From positions 101,998 through 128,408 of the forward strand of contig NW_003314310.1 in assembly GCF_000143415.4 (NCBI RefSeq): 26,411 nt of DNA, read 5' to 3'. The stretch comes from Selaginella moellendorffii (lineage: Eukaryota; Streptophyta; Lycopodiopsida; Selaginellales; Selaginellaceae). This document shows, piece after piece, positions 1 to 7,612 of the stretch. The translations under genes and the position numbers were made by a program. Under the pieces are notes generated by a model that was given only the letters and a program-made list of their open reading frames with translations, was not told the DNA's origin and did not search any database. Position 1 is the first letter of the stretch; each line of letters opens with the position of its first letter.

Positions 1-1014
1 TTTCAGCGCCACAAAACTCTCCTCTTGTGGCTTCTTCCACTTGAATGGCACGTTCTTGTGCAACAACTGTGTCAAAGGAATAATCACCTCCGTAAACTTA
101 TGCTGGAATTGTCGGTAGTAACTAGCCATACCAAGAAAATTGCGTAACTCGGCCACTAAAATTAGTGTAGGCTAGTTCTCCACCACAGCCACCTTTCTGG
201 GATCTGTCTTGACACCTTTAGATGTCACAATATGGCCTAGATATTCCACCTCTAACTTTTCAAACTCACATCTGCTCTTCTTCACATAAAGTTTGTTTTC
301 AGGGAGTAACAAAAGAACTTTGTGCAAATGCACCCTATGCTCCTCCATATTCTTGTTGAAAACAAGAATGTCATCCAAGAAAATCTCCATAAACGCATGA
401 AGATAACACTCAAATACCTCTGTCATCAACCGAGTAAATATGGTTGGTGCATTCGTCAAACCAAATGGCATAACTGTAAACTCAAAATGCCTGAAGCTTG
501 TGTTGAATGCTATCTTAGAGATAGATGCATCATTCATTACAATCTGATGATATCCACTCCTCAAATTAATCTTGGTAAACACTTGTGCTTCACCAAGCTT
601 GTCTAAGATATCATCCATACGTGGCATTGGCATTTTATCCTTCACTATCTTCTTGTTCAAGGCATGGTAGTTAATACACATCCACATTGAATTATCCTTC
701 TTTTTCACAAGGAAAACCAGAGCACCAAACAAAGACTTACTTAGTTGAATAAATCCAAACTTAAGTAACTCCTTGACTTGTCATTGAACTTTTTGCTCCT
801 CTGCATAACTTAACCGAAATAGACGCTGGTAAATTGGCTGCGTCTCTGGCTCCAATGTAATCACCTTGTAATGGAGGCAACCCATAAGGAAATTTAAATG
901 GAAAAAAATCAGAAAACTCATCGAGTACATCCTATATTGTTGCTTCTCCCCCACACGTGCCTTGGTCCCCCAAGTCATGAACAAACAGTGAGTAACTCGG
1001 AAATATTTTTCCAT
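1..1014 (-). pseudogene. Reverse transcriptase (Ty3/gypsy pol), broken, runs off left edge
   Basis: One reading frame runs from 1014 to base 1 with only two stops (TGA at 781-783, TAG at 172-174). In order it holds the pre-RT linker ending LSYAEEQKVQ, the fingers (ALVFLVKKKD, CINYHALN), the palm with SGYHQI and MPFGLTNAP, the FLDDILVF catalytic box, the EYLGHIVT motif, and after the second stop the thumb (ELRNFLGMASYYR). The family copies RNA to cDNA in cytoplasmic particles. The first catalytic Asp, normally the D of K-I-D-L-R-S-G-Y, is Asn here (KINLRSGY), so it would be inactive even without the stops. The continuation to RNase H is outside the window. Confidence 0.93.
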
Positions 1015-1159
1015 TATGACACGCCTGCTTCAAAGATGTAGCAGAGAGCATAACAACTACAGATTAAACTCTCTCTCCAAACCACACATTTTTAATGCCA
1101 CCGTACTTTAGTGAGACATGCTTAATATTCCACTTTATCTCTAGATCCACCTTCACCAA

Positions 1160-1561
1160 CTATGGCATCCCAAAAATGAGATCCACACAATAGATATCTG
1201 TGAGATAAAAAGTCTCTACAAGTGTGGTTTTGTTAACCAACACTTCCAGCTCCTCAACACAAACATCAAAATGTTGAGTAGAGGTAGCTGCACCTTTCAC
1301 CGTGTATGGAAGAACTCCTTGTGTGACTATGCCATACTCCACAACAAACTTTGCCGAAGCAAAGTTGTCATCGCTCCCACTATCTAGTAAAATCCATACT
1401 AGACCGCCATGGAACACGCCCTCCAGCATAAAAGCTAATTCATGAGTATCCTCGAGCTCCATCTTGTTCCACACAAAGTTGAGTTGATAAGCAACGATCG
1501 AAAGCCACTTCCTCTGACCAAAATGGTTATCCCCATCATCCTCATGTTGCAAAGTTTGCAA
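1160..1561 (-). pseudogene. Retropepsin-like aspartic protease region of copy 1
   Basis: The open stretch of 133 codons holds the active-site motif ILLDSGSDDNFAS (DSG at about residues 60-62) and ends near the second conserved box, DLIFGMP, where TAG replaces the usual Trp codon of GMPWL (1160-1162). Past that stop the same frame reads on (VKVDLEIKWNIKHV), as expected between protease and RT. The family cleaves the Gag-Pol polyprotein as a homodimer. The ATG at the start is internal to a former polyprotein and is probably not a real start. Confidence 0.88.
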
Positions 1562-1636
1562 CTTTTTAGTATCTGACTTACCATCAATAGAAGATTAGCC
1601 ATTTTTCTTGCTTCATTGCTTATGCTTCAGCTGTGG

Positions 1637-1985
1637 ACAATTAGCCTTGTAATGTCCAAGCTCGCCGCAATGATGACAACCCTATCTATAATTCTTCATA
1701 AAGAACTTCTGCTTCTTTGACCCCCTTGCATCCGAAGTAGTCACCACTGACTTCAACTTGTGGTGCTTGTTCCCATCCTTGTGTCCATGGCAATCATCCT
1801 GACGATTCTCAACAGAAAGACTCTGCAAACGCTTACAAGACTTATGCTTGTCATTGTCAAGTCGACAAGCCGCATCAAAGAGCTCCTCTAAACTCTTTGT
1901 AGGCTGAGAATGATGCAAGTGTTGCCGCATGCTCTCACTATGAAGGCCATTAATGAAGTAGCACTTGTTTTGATCTGGATCTTGA
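1637..1985 (-). pseudogene. Gag C-terminal part with CCHC zinc knuckle (copy 1)
   Basis: The sequence CHHCGELGHYKANC (1637-1678) fits C-x2-C-x4-H-x4-C, the nucleocapsid knuckle that binds retrotransposon RNA. It is bracketed by two stops in its own frame: TAG at 1682-1684 just before it and TGA after KHKQ. Upstream (1685-1985) is the end of the Retrotrans_gag-type region, with CYFINGLHSESMRQH followed by a basic, His-rich linker. The match to the gag of the other two copies stops at about 1985. The pieces are recognisable but cannot make a working Gag. Confidence 0.9.
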
Positions 1986-2039
1986 ATATTTTAGGAATTA
2001 GAATATTCTCTCTCTCACTCTCACACTTTTTAAATGGCC

Positions 2040-2245
2040 ATGCCCTAACATTGGCAGGCACCCTTGATAAGCTACTTTACTAATATGCTTTAGCACTTCA
2101 TATAAACCAACATATCAATAAAAAATGTTATCACTCTTCCCATTCTGCAAAGGCACTAAAGTATTTTGCCTCTTTGATGAAAATATCACTTATATAAAGA
2201 TGAGATCACCCATCTTATACTCCTAGAATTGATAATACTCAATAG
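2040..2245 (-). pseudogene. Integrase C-terminal (GPY/F-like) fragment
   Basis: On the minus strand, 2060-2115 reads YVGLYEVLKHISKVAYQ, which resembles the GPY/F module at the end of gypsy integrases (G-P-Y/F-x-V-L-x-R-I-x-x-V-A-Y). Upstream, 2203-2217 reads YKMGD, like the K-V-G-D box that precedes it. Frameshifts and stops separate the pieces. Downstream, 1985-2040 shows no clear protein. It may belong with the integrase N-terminal half at 3700-3965, since copy 2 lies exactly between them, but this is inference. Confidence 0.55.
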
Positions 2246-2274
2246 AAATTTTCTAAAACTCCGTGAGTTTGACT

Positions 2275-2500
2275 ATAGTATTGCAACTAATGATATCCAC
2301 TTCTTAGATCAATCTTGCTAAACACATATGCTTCACTAGGCTTGTTTAAGATATAATCCTTATGTAGCATCAGCATCTTGTCATTCACTATCTTCTTGTT
2401 CAAAATACGGTAGCATTTGCATTGAATCATCCTTCTTCCTCACAAGTAAGACTGTGCACCAAATGAAAACTTACTTAGCTGAATAAATCCAAACTCAAGT
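2275..2500 (-). pseudogene. Reverse transcriptase N-terminal fragment (copy 2)
   Basis: The minus strand reads NKKIVNDKMLMLHKDYILNK and then VFSKIDLRSGYH, followed by a TAG stop at 2287-2289. The first catalytic Asp (KIDLRSGY) is kept, unlike in copy 1. The match to the RT of the other copies is lost near 2275, so the MPFG and xxDD boxes are missing. Confidence 0.85.
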
Positions 2501-2759
2501 AACTCCTTGATTTATTGTTAAACATTTTGTTCTGCCACATAACATGGGAAAACTCCTCAAATACATCTTACACTGCTGCCAAGTCATGAATAAATAACAA
2601 GTAACTAAAATGTTTTTGTCTATTACGATAAGCTTGCTTTGAAGATGTAATGGAGAGCATAACAATTGGAGGCTAAACTCCATCTCAAAACCACACATCT
2701 TTGATGCTACCATACTCTAGGAAGATATGTTTAATGCTTCACTTTATCTTTGGATCCAC

Positions 2760-3110
2760 CTCTGCCAACCATGGCATCCCAAAAATGAGACCCATATAAT
2801 GGATGCTCATGAGATAAAAGTCTCCACAAGTGTGGTTATACTAACAAAAATTTAAGCATCGAAATGTTGAGTATGAGTAATTGCACCTTCTCAACAGACT
2901 TTGCTGAAGCAAAGTTATGATCACTCCCACTATCCAGTAAAATCTATATTGAATTGCCATGGAACATGCCCTCCAGCATTAAAGCTGATGCACAAGTGTT
3001 CTTGAAGTCCATCTTGCTTCACATATAATTGAGTTGACGAGTAATAATTGAAAGCCTCTTCCTCTAACTGGAATGGTTTTCTCTATCATCCTCACGCTGT
3101 AAAGTTTGCA
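2760..3110 (-). pseudogene. Protease remnant (copy 2)
   Basis: The active-site stretch ILLDSGSDHNFASAKS is intact (about 2905-2950), but a TAG lies directly upstream of it and the flanks carry frameshifts and deletions relative to copy 1. The order knuckle-protease-RT is kept. Confidence 0.82.
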
Positions 3111-3119
3111 ACTTTTTAG

Positions 3120-3600
3120 TACTGTTACTTGTTCTTCAGTTGTGGATTATCAACATTGTAGTGTTTATACTCATCACAATGATGACAACCTTGGCTATAA
3201 TTCTTCACAAATGACTGTTACTTCTTTGTATCTGAAGTCTTGTGTCCATGACGATCATCACTACAATTCTCAATAGAAGGACTCCTCAAATGCTTGTGAG
3301 ACTTATATTTATCATTGTTAAGTCAATGAGCCACATCAAAGAACTCCAATAAACTCTTTATTGGCTGAGAACGACACAAGTGTTACTGCATACTCTCACT
3401 ATGAAGGCCATCAATGAAGTAGAATTTGTTTTTATTTGGATCATTCATTAGAATACAGCTAATCAAGTGAGTAAGTTTCTCAATATAATCCTCAAACATC
3501 ATTTTTCCCTTGCTAGAAATGTCAAATTTCCATGTGAGCATTCTCCATGTTATAATAAGGGGTAAAACATAAATGAAAAGCAAACTTAAACTCATCTATA
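3120..3600 (-). pseudogene. Gag remnant with a broken zinc knuckle (copy 2)
   Basis: The part 3383-3595 reads RMLTWKFDISSKGK and FYFIDGLHSESMQ, the C-terminal half of the gag domain seen in copies 1 and 3. The nucleocapsid knuckle (3146-3187) reads CHHCDEYKHYNVDN, so three of four zinc ligands survive and the last Cys is Asn. Stops and shifts lie between these blocks. Confidence 0.85.
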
Positions 3601-3699
3601 AGTGACTAATTTTTCCATTTTACTTTAGTCATTTAACTACACCCTTGACCACTTGGAGGAGTCTCACTTACAACCTCCATAAGCCCTATTCCCAACTTA

Positions 3700-3965
3700 G
3701 GGATTTGCTAGTCCCATAAATAACATCCATTAGACTTTAATAAGCAAGTGATGAAATCAAGTGTCACACTCTAAAATGGCCATATTAGTGTTAGAATGCA
3801 CCTAGTCTACTTCTCAATTCTTCACTTACATTACTGACAAGTAGGGCAAGAATTTAATCCAATATATGACCATCCATACCACACCAAAAATACCCCTTTC
3901 TCAATGAGGTAAGAGTCTTTTGTTTACTGCCATATCCCACTATTAGAACATCATGATGTTCCCAC
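3700..3965 (-). pseudogene. Integrase N-terminal half: HHCC domain and start of catalytic core
   Basis: On the minus strand I read EHHDVLIVGYGSKQKTLTSL, then KGYFWCGMDGHI, and in a second frame SCPTCQ (3834-3848), together the zinc-binding HHCC module of gypsy integrases. About 25 codons later comes TLDFITCLLKSNG (about 3727-3765), the start of the rve catalytic core with its first Asp. The sequence differs from the integrase of the 4183-7839 element, so it comes from another family. The rest of the core is missing; copy 2 begins about 100 bases further on. At least one frameshift and one stop are present. Confidence 0.7.
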
Positions 3966-4177
3966 AAAAATAATAGTTGTAGGTCCTTGGATAGAAGATA
4001 TAATAGAAAAATTATATGACTAGTTTTCTAAACTACATGGAAAAATGTATTTTGAATTTTATAATTGATTATATAATGAACTATATCTTAATACATGCAT
4101 ATTTTTTTTCTGAACATATGTAGTATTTAATGAAATAAAAACCATAGAAGACACTATGCTAAAAAGTATTTATCACA

Positions 4178-4182
4178 CTAAT
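4178..4182. repeat. Target-site duplication CTAAT, left
   Basis: CTAAT lies directly before the TG that opens the left LTR. The same five bases follow the CA that closes the right LTR (7840-7844). Five bases is the usual duplication made by LTR-element integrases. Confidence 0.95.
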
Positions 4183-4415
4183 TGTTAAGTGCCAGCTTTG
4201 ACCACGTGGTCAACATTGGTTAAAGGGAGGCTCAAGGGTATATTAAGGCATGTTAGGGTAAAGGACTTAACCTAACCTAGGGCTCACAATGGAGCGGTAG
4301 TGTAATGGAGTTTTTGAGGTAGCTCGGGGGTGGTTGGGTGGTGAGAAACCTTAAAAGGTGTTATAGCATAGTTTAGAGCAACTAAATCTCTATCTTTTTG
4401 CGCTAGATCATAACA
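4183..4415 (+). repeat. Left (5') LTR of copy 3
   Basis: It starts TGTTAAGTGCC and ends ATCATAACA, giving the canonical TG...CA ends. It matches 7613-7839 along its whole length. Fifteen bases in lies a perfect 16-bp palindrome, TTGACCACGTGGTCAA (4198-4213). Confidence 0.96.
4198..4213. promoter_or_regulatory. W-box/G-box palindrome in the LTR
   Basis: TTGACCACGTGGTCAA is a perfect 16-bp palindrome. It joins two inverted TTGAC cores (the WRKY-factor W-box) around a CACGTG G-box (bZIP/bHLH site). The right LTR has the same block with one CG-to-CA change (7628-7643). A role in the LTR promoter is inference. Confidence 0.45.
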
Positions 4416-4416
4416 T

Positions 4417-4427
4417 TGGTATCAGAG
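4417..4427 (+). other. Primer-binding site, initiator tRNA-Met
   Basis: TGGTATCAGAG follows the left LTR after one spacer base. It is the complement of the 3' end of plant initiator tRNA-Met, the commonest PBS in plant LTR retrotransposons, and it fixes the plus-strand orientation. Confidence 0.93.
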
Positions 4428-4439
4428 AAGTTAGTTGTG

Positions 4440-5115
4440 ATGGCTAACCAAGCTGAACACTGGAATCCTATTGTCAATGGTGGTGGTGCTCCTGACGATG
4501 GTCCCAACAGAACTATGGAGATTTAGACCATTCAAGATGTGGTTCATGAGTTGAGAGCCCTTAATCAAAATCAGCAAAAGATGCAAGACGAGATGCATAG
4601 CATGATGGATACCATGTGTGGGTGTGTTGAGGCATTCGAGGCTGGACGTGGTAGCGCTCCAAGTAAGCCTTCCTTGGTAAATCAACTCAAGATTCCTATC
4701 TTTTCTGGTGATGGTGGCGTGGACGAGTGTCTCGCTTGGCTAGCCAATGTGAAGAAGTTCTTGGCTACTAGGGGAACTCTGGATGCAGAGGCTTTAGTGG
4801 CTATTCCAATGGTTTTGTGTGATTCGGGTCTTCGATGGTGGAATTGACTTGAGGAGTCTCGTGTTGCGGATAACAAACCACCAGTGTCTACCATGGATGA
4901 GTTTGAGGCTACTTTCTGTTTACGTTTTGCCCCTCACTACAATAGGAGAATGCTCACACAGAACTTTGACATTTCTAGCAAGGGAAAATAACACTTAGGG
5001 ACTATATTGAGAAGCTTACTTGCGTGATTAGCCATGTTCCAACGAAGGATCCAAATCAGAACAAGTCCTACTTCATTGATGGCTTTTATAGTGAGAGCAT
5101 GCGACAACACTAGGA
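4440..5115 (+). pseudogene. gag, broken by two stops and a frameshift
   Basis: The frame opens at ATG 4440, only 12 bases after the PBS (MANQAEHWNPIVNGGG). It has an in-frame TAG at 4524-4526 and a TGA at 4845-4847, and shifts at about 4985-4995. Visible parts are a Gln/Met-rich helix (LRALNQNQQKMQDEMHSMMD), the gypsy gag core (PIFSGDGGVDECLAWLANVK, then LRWW), and FAPHYNRRMLTQNFDISSKGK-type residues followed, after the shift, by DYIEKLTCVISHVPTKDP and SYFIDGFYSESMRQH. It ends at a stop where the large deletion begins. The nucleocapsid knuckle is absent. Confidence 0.9.
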
Positions 5116-5116
5116 T

Positions 5117-5755
5117 AACATGCCGATGCCACGCATGGATGATATCTTAGACAAGCTTAGTGAAGCACAAGTGTTTACCAAGATTGATATGAGGAGTGGA
5201 TATCATCAAATTGCAATAGATGATGCATCTATCTCTAAGATAGCATTTAACATAAGCTTCGAGCATTTTGAGTTTACAATTATGCCATTTGGTTTGACAA
5301 ATGCACTAGCCACATTTACTTGGTTGATAACAGAGGTATTTAAGCGTTATTTTCATGAGTTTGTAGAGATTTCCTTGGATGATATTCTTGTTTTCAGCAA
5401 GAATATGGAGGAGCATAGGATGCATTTGCACAAGGTTCTTTTGTTATTCTGTGACAACAAACTTTATGCGAAAAAGAGCAAATGTGAGTTTGCAAAGTCG
5501 GAGGTGGAATATTTAGGCCATATTATGACATCTAAAAGTGTCAAGACGGATCCCAAGAAGGTGGCTGTGGTGAGGAATTGGCCTACACCAACTTCAATGG
5601 CTGAGTTACGCAGTTTCCTTAGAATGGCTAGTTACTACCGATGTTTCCAGCATAAATTTATAGAGGTGGCTATTCCTTTGACACGGTTGTTGCGCAAGAA
5701 TGTGCCTTTCGAGTGGAAGAAGCCACAAGAGGAGAGTTTTGTGGCGCTGAGATGA
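5117..5755 (+). pseudogene. Reverse transcriptase, N-terminally truncated
   Basis: A long open stretch begins inside the RT palm (MPMPRMDDILDKLSEAQ at 5120) and runs through KIDMRSGYHQI (first catalytic Asp at about residue 23), MPFGLTNA (55-62), the second catalytic pair LDD (86-88) and EYLGHIMTS to the thumb (ELRSFLRMASYYR). The residue before L-D-D is Ser; the family normally has Tyr or Phe, as in copy 1 (FLDD). The fingers domain is deleted, so the 5120 ATG is only the first Met after the deletion. A single TGA (5753-5755), probably from CGA, separates RT from RNase H in the same frame. Confidence 0.94.
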
Positions 5756-6223
5756 TTGTTGAGCAAGGCTTTAGTGCTTTGTATTGCTGATCCATCGAAA
5801 CCTTACAAGGTTACATGTGATGCAATTGGTTATGCACTGGGAGGAGTTCTCATACAAGAGGGACAACCTATTGCATATAAGAGTCAAACTTTGAATCTTG
5901 TAGAACAACACTATTCCACATATGAGCAAGAGTTATTCTCTATTATTCATGCTTTACGGACGTGGTGGCACTATCTTTATGATACAATGTTCGTGGTGTT
6001 GACAAATCACAAACCACTTATGTATCTTTTCACACCGAAGGAGTTGAACACTAGGCAAGCTCGTTGGATGGTCAAACTCATGGAGTTTGGGGAGTTTCCT
6101 ATTGAGCATCGTTCGGGAAAATCCAATGTGGTGGCGGATGCCTTATCTCATGTTCGTTATATGACAGCATTCCAAACATGGCTTTGTCATCATTTGAGTA
6201 AAGTGGTCAGCAAGTTTGGGTAG
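5756..6223 (+). pseudogene. RNase H domain of pol
   Basis: This continues the RT frame after the TGA. It holds the RT-connected RNase H signature: CDAIGYALGGVL (D22), YEQEL (E59), VVLTNHKPLMYL and NVVADALS (D128). The third acidic position, normally T-D-H-K, is Asn (N84, codon 6005-6007), a GAT-to-AAT type loss of a catalytic residue. It ends at TAG 6221-6223, and two further TAG stops follow within 30 bases before the integrase. RNase H removes template RNA during cDNA synthesis. Confidence 0.93.
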
Positions 6224-6256
6224 TTGGTTGAGCGTGCTTAGGTTTAGGATGCTGAA

Positions 6257-6665
6257 GTGGCCTCTTTGCGTGACCAGATGGAAGCCCCTTTCTCATTAAT
6301 GGATGGGATTCTCTATTACAATGGCCATGTCTATTTGCCATGGGTGGATGTGTTAATTACTCAAGTTTTATTCCACTATCATGGTCATTTTGGGGGGAAG
6401 AAGACGTATGAGTTGATCAAGCGCAATTTTTATTGGAGGAATATAAAGGCTGATATCCTCGAGTCTTGTAAATCATGCAAGCTCTGTCAACGGGATAAGG
6501 TGCTATAAGAGAAGCCGGGGGGACTTTTGCAACCTTCACCTATTCCTCAGAGCCATTGGTGTAGTATTTTTATGGACTTCATCATTTGTTTGCCATGAAT
6601 ACAGAGGTAAAAGGAGCTAGTATGGGTCATAGTGGATCGGTTGACGAAGTATGTGTAGTTGTTGG
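6257..6665 (+). pseudogene. Integrase, N-terminal part only
   Basis: The open part 6257-6508 contains the HHCC zinc-binding domain: LFHYHGHFGGKKT (His at residues 40 and 44), NFYWRNIKADI and CKLCQRDK (Cys 74 and 77). After a TAA the same frame continues with HWCSIFMDFIICLP, which holds the first Asp of the DDE triad (codon 6575-6577), then a TGA at 6596-6598. A shifted frame gives VWVIVDRLTKYV, and then the match is lost at about 6665. The second Asp and the Glu of the triad are missing, so it is a dead integrase. Confidence 0.88.
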
Positions 6666-6714
6666 CTCTTTGGAAGATTGTTATTGCCTCATCGGGTAAT
6701 AGTAGTTTATCGGG

Positions 6715-6876
6715 TGTAGCGCACTTTATCTCTTTCCCTTTAAGCCAACTGAAAAAAGGGCAATTTCTTGATGAGAGAACTTTTAGTGGCTATTTTATCC
6801 CCATTTATTCTCCAAGATTCCAAGGACCCACGGTGACAGTATATGCAAATTTCATCCCATAATCACATGCGCTACA
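6715..6876 (-). repeat. 3' terminal repeat of the TRIM-like element
   Basis: It begins TGTAGCGCA and ends TGCGCTACA, a 9-bp perfect inverted pair. It matches 7251-7402 apart from point changes and an indel of about 10 bases near 6800. Confidence 0.8.
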
Positions 6877-6890
6877 CTCACCCCCCCTTC
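6877..6890 (-). other. Polypurine tract of the TRIM-like element
   Basis: The plus strand reads CTCACCCCCCCTTC, so the minus strand has GAAGGGGGGGTGAG directly before the terminal repeat. In LTR elements this tract primes plus-strand DNA synthesis. Confidence 0.65.
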
Positions 6891-6990
6891 AAAGATGTCA
6901 ATGTTCTTATTGACTATTGACTAACAACCTTTATTGAGCCAAAGATGTCAATGTTCTTATTGACTATTGACTAATAACCCTTATTGAGCC
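6891..6990. repeat. 50-bp tandem duplication inside the TRIM-like element
   Basis: 6891-6940 and 6941-6990 are two adjacent copies beginning AAAGATGTCAATGTTC and ending TTATTGAGCC. They differ at about two positions. Confidence 0.92.
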
Positions 6991-7223
6991 AAGGGGAACC
7001 AGCACTTCCATTTTCGCACTGAATCTACTAATCTTTCCATTATGTAGACTAGCTATTCCATGTGAGGCAACTAGTTATCCACTTGTACCGTAGTCCCACA
7101 AGTGGATACCTTCGTTTGTGGATACTCCACACAAAAGGAAGGATATGTATAATTTCAAATTTTAGATGTAGGAATATACCTTGTTCAAGGGTATATTATA
7201 TTTTTAAGTAGCTATTAATCAAT

Positions 7224-7290
7224 GGGAATCGAACCCGTGCCATTTACTCATGTAGCGCATCTTATCTCTCTTTGCTTAAGCCAATTGGAA
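7224..7290 (-). other. tRNA-like stretch with a pol III B-box sequence
   Basis: On the minus strand GGGTTCGATTCCC (7224-7236) is a perfect T-arm/B-box. Upstream, across the repeat boundary, TTGGCTTAAGC resembles a weak A-box/D-arm. A full cloverleaf cannot be drawn, so this is a tRNA-related relic or a chance B-box, not a tRNA gene. Confidence 0.35.
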
Positions 7291-7402
7291 AAGGGGCAAT
7301 TGCTTGATGAGAGAGCCCTTAGTGGCTATTTTATCCCCCAAGGTTCTAAAGATCCACGATGACAGTATATCCAAATCTCATCCTATAATCACATATGCTA
7401 CA
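7251..7402 (-). repeat. 5' terminal repeat of the TRIM-like element
   Basis: It begins TGTAGCGCAT and ends ATATGCTACA on the plus strand. It is the counterpart of 6715-6876. Confidence 0.8.
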
Positions 7403-7406
7403 TCAA

Positions 7407-7538
7407 GTGCAGCTGCCAGTTGGGGAGAAAATTCATCTGGTATTTTATGTCAGCCAGTTGAAAGGTGTATTATCTTGGAGTGATGGGCCTAATGCCTCCT
7501 TGATGTATACGGCTGTAGAAGATGGACTAAGAGCTTGA
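7407..7538 (+). pseudogene. Integrase C-terminal end of copy 3
   Basis: It reads VQLPVGEKIHLVFYVSQLKG, the box that closes many plant gypsy integrases (L-P-x-x-x-x-I-H-P-V-F-H-V-S-Q-L-K), then an acidic tail to TGA at 7536-7538. The preceding catalytic core is missing and the TRIM-like element stands in its place. This shows that copy 3 was deleted inside the integrase as well as between gag and RT. Confidence 0.78.
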
Positions 7539-7597
7539 GCAAGGTTCCCCAAAAAGGGTGATCATTGGTACAACTCGTCCTTGAGACAAAGACTTTG

Positions 7598-7612
7598 TTG
7601 GGGGGGAAGAAT
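7598..7612 (+). other. Polypurine tract of copy 3
   Basis: TTGGGGGGGAAGAAT directly precedes the TG of the right LTR, as expected for the plus-strand primer site. Confidence 0.88.

Larger units (their letters stand above)
1..1985 (-). mobile_element. Ty3/gypsy LTR retrotransposon, copy 1 (partial, decayed)
   Basis: Read on the minus strand, the order is gag C-terminal part, CCHC zinc knuckle, aspartic protease, reverse transcriptase, which is the Ty3/gypsy order. RNase H and integrase would lie beyond the left edge. No LTR is visible for this copy. The gag part stops matching near 1985, where an integrase-like fragment of the same orientation begins, so the 5' end was lost by deletion or rearrangement. 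Several stops are TGG-to-TAG changes (1160-1162, 172-174), the pattern expected from decay of methylated DNA. The proteins closely resemble the plus-strand element at 4183-7839, so both belong to one family. Confidence 0.93.
2275..3600 (-). mobile_element. Ty3/gypsy copy 2 (gag to RT start), strongly decayed
   Basis: This is a second, more degenerate antisense copy, colinear with copy 1: gag (3600-3210), zinc knuckle remnant (3187-3146), protease (about 3110-2760), linker (2760-2500) and the first part of RT (2500-2275). It carries many indels and stops, plus short deletions relative to copy 1. It shows no LTR, PBS or PPT. It ends inside RT, next to an integrase C-terminal fragment. Confidence 0.88.
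6715..7402 (-). mobile_element. TRIM-like miniature LTR retrotransposon nested in copy 3
   Basis: Two similar repeats of 162 bp (6715-6876) and 152 bp (7251-7402) in the same orientation enclose about 374 bp without coding potential. Both begin TGTAGCGCA; the first ends TGCGCTACA and the second ATATGCTACA. On the minus strand a polypurine tract (GAAGGGGGGGTGAG) directly precedes the 6715-6876 repeat, which makes it the 3' LTR. Flanks are TCGGG (6710-6714) and TCAAG (7403-7407), possibly a decayed 5-bp duplication. Total length 688 bp fits a terminal-repeat retrotransposon in miniature. No standard PBS is visible after the 5' repeat. Confidence 0.75.

Noticed and set aside
322-606. 94-codon plus-strand open frame
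   Set aside because: Shadow of the reverse transcriptase that clearly reads on the minus strand.
6659-6862. 67-codon open frame continuing from the integrase
   Set aside because: It crosses from the integrase remnant into the TRIM-like terminal repeat, so it is a chance fusion.
7224-7290. A functional tRNA gene on the minus strand
   Set aside because: Only the T-arm is good; no acceptor pairing, anticodon arm or proper D-arm can be drawn.
6715-7402. Two separate MITEs with 9-bp terminal inverted repeats
   Set aside because: The units do not have their own target duplications, and the polypurine tract beside one of them fits an LTR-type element better.
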